From contig NBLG01000004.1 in assembly GCA_002084435.1 (NCBI GenBank), forward strand, positions 38,604-102,603: a stretch of 64,000 nt of DNA. The letters run 5' to 3'. Below, one piece after another: positions 56,563 through 64,000 of the stretch (the stretch's first letter is position 1; each line of letters opens with the position of its first letter). The notes beneath the pieces are model-generated. The model was not told where the DNA came from. It did not search any database and was given only the letters and a program-made list of their open reading frames with translations. The translations under genes and the position numbers were made by a program. The stretch is from Tenericutes bacterium 4572_104. GTDB lineage: Bacteria > Bacillota_I > Bacilli_A > Izemoplasmatales > UBA5603.

Positions 56563-57485
56563 TTGACTAAATATGCGCATCCATAAATCCCAGCATCATT
56601 ACCAAGTGTAGCTAATTGAATATTAGCTTTCTTTATAAATGGGCTTGAAAATGATGGATAGAATTTATTTATCATATCTATCAAATATCCGCCAGCATTG
56701 GATACGCCTCCTCCAATTATAATTATTTCAGGGTCTATTGTTAGAGATACATTAGCAATAGCTAAGGCAAGATATTTCATTGATTCTTCTATTATCTTAC
56801 GAGAAATATAATCTCCTTCTTTAGCATAATCAAATACTTTTTTCGCACTAAAGTTTTCAAAATGTCTTAAAGGACTTCTAGCCTTAAAATGAATTAAATA
56901 CTCTTTAGCTAACCTTACTATTCCAGTCGCAGATGAAACTGTTTCTAAACATCCAGTTTTTCCACATGCACAGCGATAATTATGTTTAAAATCAACTACA
57001 ATATGCCCAAGTTCAGCTCCAGCTCCATTAACTCCTTCTAATGGCTTTCCATCAATTATAATTCCTCCACCGATACCAGTTCCTAAAGTATACATTACAA
57101 CATTTTTATATCCTTTAGCACTTCCTTTATACATTTCTCCAGCAGCCGCAACATTAGCATCATTTCCTATTTTAATAATTATATCTTCTCTTTGTAATAA
57201 AGATTTCATTTCTTCTTTTATATTTTTTGTTCCCCAGTTTAAATTAACACAGTGAATAATCAGGTCATCTTTAACAGGACCTGGAACTCCTATACCTATT
57301 CCAAAAATTTCTGAAATTTCAACTTGCGATTTCAGAGATTTAACAATATCAGTTATTATATATTCGCCTTGATCTTTGTGGTTTGTCCTAATATTCCATT
57401 TTTCAATTAAATCACCTTCAAGACTGAACCTGCCAAATTTAATACTAGTTCCACCAACATCAACGCCTATAAGATATTTTTTCAT
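56559..57485 (-). CDS. glcK: ROK family glucokinase
   Basis: Phosphorylates glucose to glucose 6-phosphate. 308 residues from ATG 57485, behind GGGGGAAA. Motifs: DVGGTSIKFG (ATP), IGVPGPV, IGNDANVAAAGE, and the zinc/ROK signature CACGKTGCLETVSSATG. Glucokinase is the best call, but ROK sugar kinases with other substrates cannot be excluded. Confidence 0.86.
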   Translation of the reverse strand: MKKYLIGVDVGGTSIKFGRFSLEGDLIEKWNIRTNHKDQGEYIITDIVKSLKSQVEISEIFGIGIGVPGPVKDDLIIHCVNLNWGTKNIKEEMKSLLQREDIIIKIGNDANVAAAGEMYKGSAKGYKNVVMYTLGTGIGGGIIIDGKPLEGVNGAGAELGHIVVDFKHNYRCACGKTGCLETVSSATGIVRLAKEYLIHFKARSPLRHFENFSAKKVFDYAKEGDYISRKIIEESMKYLALAIANVSLTIDPEIIIIGGGVSNAGGYLIDMINKFYPSFSSPFIKKANIQLATLGNDAGIYGCAYLVK

Positions 57486-57526
57486 ATTTTCCCCCATACA
57501 TATACAATTAAATAAACAGAAAAAAA

Positions 57527-57544
57527 GCATCCGAAACTGGATGC
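57527..57544 (-). terminator. Terminator of rpmG
   Basis: GCATCC-N6-GGATGC stem with TTTTTTT on the minus strand, 14 bases below the rpmG stop. Confidence 0.85.
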
Positions 57545-57557
57545 AGAAATATTTATT

Positions 57558-57707
57558 TTATTTCTTTTCCTTATGTACTGTGACTCTTTTACAAACAGGA
57601 CAATATTTTTTTACTTCCATACGATCTGGATGTGTTTTTTTATTTTTGCTGTAGCGATAGTTTTCTGATTTACATACAGTACATCTTAATGTAAATTGCG
57701 TTCTCAT
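57558..57707 (-). CDS. rpmG: 50S ribosomal protein L33
   Basis: 49 residues of the zinc-ribbon form: CTVC near the start and CPVC near the end (two CxxC pairs), with the L33 core FTLRCTVCKSENYRYSKNKK. ATG 57707 behind GGAGGGC. A single-gene unit with its own terminator. Confidence 0.95.
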   Translation of the reverse strand: MRTQFTLRCTVCKSENYRYSKNKKTHPDRMEVKKYCPVCKRVTVHKEKK

Positions 57708-57804
57708 AAACGGCCCTCCATTCAGTTACTTATATATTCTATAATTTATTATATAAAAAATCAAGTATTATTTTTCTAAATATATTATCTTTTCCAAAGA
57801 TATA

Positions 57805-57825
57805 GCTTCCTCAATGTGAGGAAGC
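57805..57825 (-). terminator. Hairpin below serA, possible terminator
   Basis: Perfect nine-base stem GCTTCCTCA / TGAGGAAGC with a three-base loop, five bases below the serA stop. It lacks a T run, so termination is uncertain. Confidence 0.55.
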
Positions 57826-57829
57826 CATC

Positions 57830-58987
57830 TTATATTATTCTAACTTTTATAACTCCTGTTATCTTCTTAAGTTCTTTAATTGTTTTTTCTGAAACCTCTT
57901 GGTTAAAATCAAAAGCAAATACTAGATGATTTGCACGAGATTTACTAATAGAAGTCTCAATTGTTGTTTTCTTATGTTTTAATGTTCTATCTATAGATTC
58001 TTTAATGCCTTCAATATTCTTAGCTAATATAATTATTCTAAATTTATCTCCCTTATCTCCTAAGGTTATATTTGGATAATTAACTGAATTTTCAATATCT
58101 CCGCGTTCTACATAATTCATCAATTCTTTAGCAGCCATAATTGCACAGTTATCTTCAGATTCCTTTGTGGAAGCTCCAAGATGTGGAATTGGAATTACAT
58201 TATCTAAATTAGCCACAAAATGATTTGGAAAATCCGTAACATATTTATATACTGTTCCTTTAGATAAAGCTTCTTCTAACGCTAAATCATCAACTAATAA
58301 ATCACGACTAAAGTTTAATAAAATAACTCCAGGTTTAAGTTTATTAAATACTTCTTTATTAAAGAATTTTTTCGTAGAATCTAATAGAGGTAAATGTAAA
58401 GAAATAAAATCAGAATTTTGATAGATAAAATCTAAATCTTCCGTTAATTCAATTCCAGGTTTCAATTGATTCTTAGCTTTTTCTGATATATATGGATCAT
58501 ATCCAAAAACCTTAAGGCCTAAATCAACACATGCGTTTGCGACTCTGCCTCCAACAGCTCCAAGACCAATAACAGAAATTGTTTTCCCTAATATTTCTGT
58601 ACCTGCAAACATCTTCTTTGCTTTTTCTATGCTCTTTAAAATATTTTTATCAGAACGGTTATTTTTAACCCAGTTTACTCCATTTATAATATCACGAGAA
58701 GCTAAAAGCATGCCAGCTATCACTAATTCTTTTACTGCGTTGCTATTGGCTCCAGGAGCGTTAAATACAACAACCCCAGCGTCAGCCATCTTTTCTAGAG
58801 GAATGTTATTAACACCAGCTCCAGCTCTAGCAACAGCTAATAAATCTTCGCTAATAGGAAATTCATGCATATCATAACTTCTAACAAGGATTAAGTTGCT
58901 CTTTTTTGCATCATCGATTAGTTGGTATTTTTTTGTAAATAAATTCAAACCTACGTTTGATATATTGTTTAAACAAGCTATTTTCAT
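57830..58987 (-). CDS. serA: D-3-phosphoglycerate dehydrogenase
   Basis: First step of serine synthesis: 3-phosphoglycerate to phosphohydroxypyruvate with NAD. 385 residues: catalytic part (RAGAGVNNIPLE), NAD site VIGLGAVGGRVANACVDLGL, the catalytic histidine in PIPHLGASTKES, and a C-terminal ACT domain (about 318-385) that may bind serine. Starts one base into the end of serC. Confidence 0.92.
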   Translation of the reverse strand: MKIACLNNISNVGLNLFTKKYQLIDDAKKSNLILVRSYDMHEFPISEDLLAVARAGAGVNNIPLEKMADAGVVVFNAPGANSNAVKELVIAGMLLASRDIINGVNWVKNNRSDKNILKSIEKAKKMFAGTEILGKTISVIGLGAVGGRVANACVDLGLKVFGYDPYISEKAKNQLKPGIELTEDLDFIYQNSDFISLHLPLLDSTKKFFNKEVFNKLKPGVILLNFSRDLLVDDLALEEALSKGTVYKYVTDFPNHFVANLDNVIPIPHLGASTKESEDNCAIMAAKELMNYVERGDIENSVNYPNITLGDKGDKFRIIILAKNIEGIKESIDRTLKHKKTTIETSISKSRANHLVFAFDFNQEVSEKTIKELKKITGVIKVRII

Positions 58988-60069
58988 TATGAATTTTCAC
59001 TTTCAAATTTTTGCATAAAGTCAACCAAGGCTTTTACACCTTCATAACTCATTGCATTATATATTGAAGCTCTCATACCACCAACAGAACGATGACCTTT
59101 AATATTTACTAACTTATGATTTTTAGCTTCTTCTATAAATTTGTTATTCAATTCAACTGAATTAGTATTAAAGGTAACATTCATTAAAGAACGATCTTCT
59201 TTTCTAACAGTTCCAAAAAACATTTTTGATTTATCTAAATAATCATAGATGAGATTTGCTTTTTTAAGGTTTTTTTGGTAAATAGCCTCTACTCCACCAG
59301 TTTTAAGTAAATGTTTAAATACTAATCCACAAATATAAATACCATATGTAGGAGGAGTATTATACATAGAGCCTTTATCTGCATGAATTTTGTATTTATA
59401 CATAATAGGTGTGTGTTCAAGATATTGGTCTGTAATCAAATCTTCTCTTATAATAACAATAGTCGTTCCAGCTGGACCGATATTTTTTTGTGCTCCAGCA
59501 AATATTAATCCAAAATCTTCAACGTTTATTGGTTCAGATAAAATATTACTAGACATATCAGATACTAGTATCTTTCCGTGAGTATCAGGTAACTTAGTAA
59601 ATCTTGTTCCGTATATTGTATTGTTTTGTACTATATGAACATAATCAGCATCTTCAGATATTTTAAGATTATCTAAATTTGGAATATATGAAAAATTATC
59701 ATCTTCACTTGAAGCAATTATTCTTACCTCACCATAACGCTTCGCCTCAGCGATTGCTTTTTTAGACCAAGCTCCAGTGTTAATAAAATCAGCTACTTTA
59801 TTTCTAAATAAATTCATAGGTATCATAGAAAATTGAGTTGTGGCACCGCCTTGTAAAAATAATACTTTATAATTATTCGGAATTTTTAATAATTTTCTTA
59901 AATCTGCCTCTGCTTCTTCAATAATTTGTTTAAAATCTTGTGAACGATGGCTCATTTCCATTACAGAAATTCCTGTATCCTTATAACAAAGCATTTCCGA
60001 AGCTGCTTGTTCAAGGACTTCTTCAGGTAAAACAGCTGGCCCTGCAGAAAAGTTATATACTCTTTTCAT
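58987..60069 (-). CDS. serC: Phosphoserine aminotransferase
   Basis: Converts phosphohydroxypyruvate and glutamate to phosphoserine and 2-oxoglutarate, PLP dependent. 360 residues with FSAGPAVLPEEVLEQ at the start and the PLP lysine in GAQKNIGPAGTTIV. Uses the glutamate made by gdhA in the same operon. ATG behind AGGAGG. Confidence 0.95.
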   Translation of the reverse strand: MKRVYNFSAGPAVLPEEVLEQAASEMLCYKDTGISVMEMSHRSQDFKQIIEEAEADLRKLLKIPNNYKVLFLQGGATTQFSMIPMNLFRNKVADFINTGAWSKKAIAEAKRYGEVRIIASSEDDNFSYIPNLDNLKISEDADYVHIVQNNTIYGTRFTKLPDTHGKILVSDMSSNILSEPINVEDFGLIFAGAQKNIGPAGTTIVIIREDLITDQYLEHTPIMYKYKIHADKGSMYNTPPTYGIYICGLVFKHLLKTGGVEAIYQKNLKKANLIYDYLDKSKMFFGTVRKEDRSLMNVTFNTNSVELNNKFIEEAKNHKLVNIKGHRSVGGMRASIYNAMSYEGVKALVDFMQKFESENS

Positions 60070-60085
60070 TAATTTCCTCCTATTT

Positions 60086-61276
60086 TTATAATATTTTCTT
60101 TCCTTCTAAATAATAACGTTTTTCAACCGCTTCTCCTAGAGAAAATGATTTTCTTGGTAAAACTCCGTTTTCTCTAATATAAGGTAATAAAAGTTCTCTT
60201 TGAAGCTGAGGCAATGAAATACCAATTGCTTTTTCAGTCTTTTTTACAATTGTCTTCATATTTTCTAATCCATGAATAAAATCAATTTTAGCTTCAAAAT
60301 GTTCTTCTAAATACTTATCCAAATAGTCTTGAATTTGTTTAATGCATTCAAAAGAATTACTAGGAACATTGATAATTTCTTCTTCATCACCATAAAATAT
60401 GGACAATGTTGATTCCCCTACCATATATTCTTTTAATCCATCGATTAAAGTTTTTGTTGCCCCAAAGATAATACGATGAATTGGTTCAAATGTCAATCCT
60501 TTATCGTATAAACTTATAAGTTCTACCAATGCATATCTAGCTGGATGAGTTTCTTGTTCTTTCTCGGTTAAATTTTTCTTTATATTTTCCCAACATGTTT
60601 TAGCCGCAGCTAAAGAATGATTCCCATCTCCAACAATTAAACTAACATCACTAGATAAAGCCTCAATTCTTTTTATAATAGATAAAGTATCAGTTATTTT
60701 ATAACCTTTAATGTGCCCGCCATTCATATTTAAATTGAAATCATATAATTGTTCAAAGCTTTTGCGTTGTTTAAACAGATCGTTAATAATAGGATCAAGC
60801 GCATCATCTACCAAAACAAGTACATGCGGAAGTTCTATTGGAGCGTTTTCTCTTATTCTAACTCGTGGAGGTATTCTCTCAGCTATCGTTTTTTCTGTAG
60901 CTCTAATCTTTCCGAATTTGCCAACTTCATATTCGTATTCTTCCAAATCAATTGCTATAACGAGACCTAAACGCCTTTTAACAAAAGGCGTTTTACGGTC
61001 AACCAGTATAAAACCATCATGTTCATCAAATATATTATTTCGTAAATAGAGTTTCATAGTCTCATTTACTTTTTCAATTTGATAATCCATATTTTTTTCT
61101 AAATAAGCTTCTGGAAGAATGATGTGATATGTTGAAGGAACATTATCAACCATTGATTTAACTTGTTCCCAATATTCTGGTTCTGATGTGAACTGATCAC
61201 AAGCAATCACCGACCATTTTTCCATGTCTATAAATGATTTAGGTATTAAAACAGTCGGCGTTTTAATAAATGACAT
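60086..61276 (-). CDS. DUF1015 family protein in a serine operon
   Basis: 396 residues. Recognised by position next to serC/serA and by the motif IVGDGNHSLAAAKTCW (about 215-230) with DPIINDLF and ERIPPRVRIRENAPIELPHV. The GDGNHS-L-AAK pattern resembles the DGHxR motif of ParB/SerK-like proteins, which suggests phospho-transfer to or from serine; this is inference. No serB exists here, so a phosphoserine role is plausible. Overlaps gdhA by one base (TAATG). Confidence 0.75.
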   Translation of the reverse strand: MSFIKTPTVLIPKSFIDMEKWSVIACDQFTSEPEYWEQVKSMVDNVPSTYHIILPEAYLEKNMDYQIEKVNETMKLYLRNNIFDEHDGFILVDRKTPFVKRRLGLVIAIDLEEYEYEVGKFGKIRATEKTIAERIPPRVRIRENAPIELPHVLVLVDDALDPIINDLFKQRKSFEQLYDFNLNMNGGHIKGYKITDTLSIIKRIEALSSDVSLIVGDGNHSLAAAKTCWENIKKNLTEKEQETHPARYALVELISLYDKGLTFEPIHRIIFGATKTLIDGLKEYMVGESTLSIFYGDEEEIINVPSNSFECIKQIQDYLDKYLEEHFEAKIDFIHGLENMKTIVKKTEKAIGISLPQLQRELLLPYIRENGVLPRKSFSLGEAVEKRYYLEGKKIL

Positions 61277-62622
61277 TAAAGAATGCCTTGGTCTAGCATT
61301 GCTTGATAAACTCTCATAAATCCAGCAATGTTAGCTCCAACTACTAAATTTCTATGATCTGTATACTTTCTAGCTTCTGTATATGCTTTCTTAAAAATGT
61401 CAGACATAATTACTTCAAGTTTTTGGTCAACTTCTGCATAAGTCCAAGGATAATGCATAGCATTTTGACTCATTTCAAGTCCAGATACCGCAACACCACC
61501 AGCATTAGCCGCTTTTCCAGGAGCAAATAAAATATCTGCGGTTTGTAAATATTTAGTAGCTTCTAAAGTTGTAGGCATATTAGCGCCTTCAGCTACTAAG
61601 AAACATCCATTTTCAACTAAAGCTTTTGCGCCTTCTAATGGTAACTCATTTTGTGTTGCACAAGGTAAAGCAATATCACAAGGAACATTCCAAATTTTGC
61701 TTGGATCAGGATCATAAACTGCAGAAGGTCTATATTCCAAATAATGTTGAGAGAATTCAGGCGATTTTTCTGTTAACATTTTAACTATATTTAAATCCAA
61801 TCCATTCTCATCATAAACATAACCAAAAACATCTGATAAAGCAATTACTTTTGCGCCTAATTCTTGAGCTTTTAAAGCTGCGTGCATGCCAACTTTACCA
61901 CATCCAGAGATGATTACTTTTTTACCTTCAAAATTATCATTTCTATATACTTTAAGCATTTCAGATACAAAATAACATAATCCATATCCTGTAGCTTCTT
62001 TTCTAACTAAAGATCCACCATAAGTCAATCCTTTACCAGTTAATACACCAGTGTTTTCATTTCTTATCTTGCGATACATTCCGTAAAGATAACCAATTTC
62101 TCTAAAACCAACGCCAATATCTCCAGCTGGAACATCTGTATCCGGTCCGATATGACGATATAATTCCTGCATGAAGTTTTGGCAGAATCTCATAATTTCA
62201 TTATCGCTTTTACCTCTAGGGTCAAAATCAGCTCCACCTTTTCCTCCACCAAGTGGAAGTCCAGTAAGGGCATTTTTAAAAGTTTGTTCAAATCCTAAAA
62301 ATTTCAATATTGATTCATTTACTGATGGATGAAATCTTAATCCACCCTTATATGGACCAATAGCCGAATTAAACTGAACCCTATATCCGCGATTAACTCT
62401 GATAGTTCCAGAATCATCTACCCAAGTTACACGGAATTTAATTATTCGTTCAGGTTCAATAATACGTTCCATAATTGAAAATTGTTCAATCTTTGGATCA
62501 TTACAAACGATAAAATCCATCGCTTCAAAAAATTCTTCTACAGCTTGTAAGTATTCAGGTTGTGAAGGGTTTCTTTCTTGTGTTCTTTTAAACAAGTCAT
62601 TTAAGTATTCACTATTAAACAA
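61276..62622 (-). CDS. gdhA: NADP-type glutamate dehydrogenase
   Basis: Makes glutamate from 2-oxoglutarate and ammonium. 448 residues with GGLRFHPSVNESILKFLGFEQ, LPLGGGKGGADFDP (catalytic lysine), VPAGDIGVGFREIGY and the NAD(P) site ISGCGKVGMHAALKA. Length and motifs fit the biosynthetic hexameric class. TTG start with AGAGG upstream. First gene of gdhA-DUF1015-serC-serA; the leader is about 145 bases. Confidence 0.94.
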   Translation of the reverse strand: MFNSEYLNDLFKRTQERNPSQPEYLQAVEEFFEAMDFIVCNDPKIEQFSIMERIIEPERIIKFRVTWVDDSGTIRVNRGYRVQFNSAIGPYKGGLRFHPSVNESILKFLGFEQTFKNALTGLPLGGGKGGADFDPRGKSDNEIMRFCQNFMQELYRHIGPDTDVPAGDIGVGFREIGYLYGMYRKIRNENTGVLTGKGLTYGGSLVRKEATGYGLCYFVSEMLKVYRNDNFEGKKVIISGCGKVGMHAALKAQELGAKVIALSDVFGYVYDENGLDLNIVKMLTEKSPEFSQHYLEYRPSAVYDPDPSKIWNVPCDIALPCATQNELPLEGAKALVENGCFLVAEGANMPTTLEATKYLQTADILFAPGKAANAGGVAVSGLEMSQNAMHYPWTYAEVDQKLEVIMSDIFKKAYTEARKYTDHRNLVVGANIAGFMRVYQAMLDQGIL

Positions 62623-62642
62623 TTTGCTCGCCTCTCTCTTAT

Positions 62643-62685
62643 TTATTATTTAAACGATTTTTTTCAACCGCTTATAATTTAAACG
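62643..62685. repeat. Direct repeat in the gdhA leader
   Basis: TTATTATTTAAACG (62643-62656) and TTATAATTTAAACG (62672-62685), one mismatch, 29 bases apart, just upstream of the ribosome site. Possible regulator binding pair. Confidence 0.6.
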
Positions 62686-62693
62686 TAAAAAAA

Positions 62694-62718
62694 AGCATCA
62701 TAAAACTAAGTATATGCT
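62694..62718 (-). terminator. Attenuator-like hairpin in the gdhA leader
   Basis: AGCAT / ATGCT stem followed on the minus strand by eight T, between the promoter and gdhA. The stem is short, so attenuation is only possible. Confidence 0.4.
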
Positions 62719-62773
62719 AATTTTTGAATGATTCTGTTTTCCTCTGTTATTAATTATCTTTTCCACATATTTG

Positions 62774-62802
62774 ATTATACAATGAAAGCGCTTTTAACAC
62801 AA
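62774..62802 (-). promoter_or_regulatory. Promoter of the gdhA operon with a cre-like site in the spacer
   Basis: TTGTGT (62797-62802) and TATAAT (62774-62779), 17-base spacer, minus strand. The spacer holds TGAAAGCGCTTTTA (62783-62796), 13 of 14 positions of the CcpA cre consensus. Confidence 0.7.
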
Positions 62803-62876
62803 GCTTTTTTTTCTGTTTTTTTGAAAAATATTTTTGCACTTAAAATTATTATATTTATCAATAAATTTATATAGAA

Positions 62877-62898
62877 AAAGCCAGTAAAAACTGGCTTT
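62877..62898 (-). terminator. Terminator of ilvE
   Basis: AAAGCCAGT / ACTGGCTTT nine-base stem with a four-base loop and T run on the minus strand. Confidence 0.85.
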
Positions 62899-63914
62899 CA
62901 TTTCAAAATTCTAATCCACCCATGAGGCCCTTCAAGATCCCCAAATTGAATTCCTGTTAATAGATCATAAAGTTTTTGTGTTATTGGGCCTACTAAAGTA
63001 TCACTATAAAATTTATATGATTTTTCTTCAGTATCGATTCTACTAATTGGAGTTATAACAGCGGCTGTTCCGCAAGCTCCTGCTTCTTTAAAAATATCTA
63101 GCTTATCTACGAATACATCGCCTTCGATAACTTCCATACCTAGTTCGTTTTTAGCTAAATACATCAAGCTTTTTCTTGTGATACTAGGTAAAATAGTAGG
63201 TGATTTAGGCGTCATAAACTTATTATCTTTTGTAATTCCAAAAAAATTTGCTGCTCCTACTTCATCTATTTTAGTATGAGTTAATGGATCTAGATAAATA
63301 CAATCCGCATATCCTTTTTCTTTAGCTATTTGATGAGGCAATAAACTAGCGGCATAATTCCCCCCAACTTTGCTAGCTCCGGTACCATTAGGAGCTGCAC
63401 GGTCATACGAAGTAACCACAAATTTATTAGGAGATAATCCACCTTTAAAATAACTACCTACAGGTGAAGAAATAACACTAAAAATATACTCTTTAGCTGG
63501 ACGCACTCCTAAATTTCTACCTACTCCAATAATAAAAGGTCTTAAATATAAAGTAGCTCCCGTTCCATATGGTGGAACTAGATCTATGTTTGCCTTTACT
63601 ACTTGCTCACAAGCAGATATAAATTTATCAATTGGTACTTTAGGCATCAATAACCTTTCACATGAATCCTGTAGTCTCTCGGCGTTCATCTCAATTCTAA
63701 AAAGTTGAACTTGACCATCTTTTCTTCGATAAGCCTTTAAACCTTCAAATGCTTCTTGGCCATAATGCAAAGCTGTAGAAAAGGCTGAAATTTTAATTTC
63801 ATCTTCAGGAATAAGTTTCCCTTCATCCCATTTTCCATCTTTGTAATATGAAATATAACTAGCATGTGTATCTAGACATTCAAAACCTAAATTTTTGTAG
63901 TCAATTGTATTCAC
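62898..63914 (-). CDS. ilvE: Branched-chain amino-acid aminotransferase
   Basis: PLP enzyme exchanging amino groups between glutamate and Leu/Ile/Val. 338 residues, class IV fold: SAFSTALHYGQEAFEGLKAY, YLRPFIIGVGRNLGV, the PLP lysine in SKVGGNYAASL and EVGAANFFG. GTG start with GGAGG upstream. Single-gene unit next to gdhA, which supplies its glutamate. Confidence 0.94.
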   Translation of the reverse strand: MNTIDYKNLGFECLDTHASYISYYKDGKWDEGKLIPEDEIKISAFSTALHYGQEAFEGLKAYRRKDGQVQLFRIEMNAERLQDSCERLLMPKVPIDKFISACEQVVKANIDLVPPYGTGATLYLRPFIIGVGRNLGVRPAKEYIFSVISSPVGSYFKGGLSPNKFVVTSYDRAAPNGTGASKVGGNYAASLLPHQIAKEKGYADCIYLDPLTHTKIDEVGAANFFGITKDNKFMTPKSPTILPSITRKSLMYLAKNELGMEVIEGDVFVDKLDIFKEAGACGTAAVITPISRIDTEEKSYKFYSDTLVGPITQKLYDLLTGIQFGDLEGPHGWIRILK

Positions 63915-63951
63915 AAAATATTTCCTCCAATATATAATCTGTCCTGTAAAT

Positions 63952-63980
63952 ATTATATGCTATGTTAGCGCTTTCTTCAA
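63952..63980 (-). promoter_or_regulatory. Promoter of ilvE with a cre-like site in the spacer
   Basis: TTGAAG (63975-63980) and TATAAT (63952-63957), 17-base spacer, minus strand. AGAAAGCGCTAACA (63963-63976 on the minus strand) overlaps spacer and -35 and fits the cre consensus at 13 of 14 positions. Confidence 0.7.
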
Positions 63981-64000
63981 GGAAAAAAAGTATTTTTTTT

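Noticed and set aside
57830..57845. Hairpin below serA as a standard terminator
   Set aside because: The stem is perfect but no T run follows; kept only as a possible terminator.

Overview
The window is a dense, AT-rich bacterial chromosome segment, coding almost entirely on the minus strand. It looks like a low-GC Firmicutes or free-living Mollicutes-type genome (Izemoplasmatales, Haloplasma and Erysipelotrichia are the kinds of lineage I would compare first; the sequence alone does not settle this). Evidence: an hrcA-grpE-dnaK-dnaJ operon with CIRCE elements, MutS2, RNase HIII, a sigma-A operon with dnaG and glyQS, a phoH-ybeY-cdd-era-recO block, PadR, MarR and FakB-type (DegV) proteins, strong GGAGG ribosome sites, TTGACA/TATAAT promoters and many TTG starts. 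TGA is used as a stop and Trp is TGG, so the standard bacterial code applies. No tRNA or rRNA gene was seen.

Layout: 1-3000 truB (cut by the window edge), a thioredoxin-like protein and mutS2. 3048-3944 rnhC, one of the few plus-strand genes. 3992-7200 an ABC-2 exporter operon with a TetR-type regulator, a clear promoter and a palindromic operator; the regulator appears to begin at ATC. 7208-12368 tcdA-msrA-psuG-comEB-Lon-like protease-membrane protein-lspA-rluD, in which lspA has lost its middle. 12385-22800 an AI-2E family transporter, hisS, acpP, a broken dtd, rel, apt, recJ, nadC and a Fic-like winged-helix protein. 22801-28800 a GLUG-type lipoprotein and topoisomerase IV (parE-parC). 28805-32900 plsY with an odd leader, a YneF protein, ferredoxin, a MarR/DegV pair with a FabT-like box, osmC and an IS remnant. 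32947-42420 nif3-trmK-rpoD-dnaG-glyQS and recO-era-cdd-ybeY-phoH, then rpsU. 42559-45220 an unknown Lys-rich membrane protein, mtaB and rsmE. 45274-51010 a PadR-controlled JetABC (Wadjet/MksBEF) condensin operon without the nuclease subunit. 51063-55900 the heat-shock operon. 55920-57710 a metallo-hydrolase, a ROK glucokinase and rpmG. 57805-64000 gdhA-DUF1015-serC-serA and ilvE, with cre-like sites inside both promoters.

How genes work together: gdhA supplies glutamate used by SerC, and SerA-SerC make phosphoserine; no serB is present, and a DUF1015 protein sits in the operon instead. AcpP, PlsY, DegV/FakB and the MarR regulator belong to membrane-lipid supply. RpoD-DnaG-GlyQS and PhoH-YbeY-Era form the usual macromolecular-synthesis clusters.

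The most interesting points are the JetD-less JetABC operon, internal-deletion wrecks of lspA and dtd in otherwise intact operons, a TetR regulator lacking an ordinary start codon, a perfect 26-bp palindrome between the ribosome-binding site and the start of plsY, and the serine/glutamate operon. All functional calls come from reading the sequence and recognising families; no database search was run.
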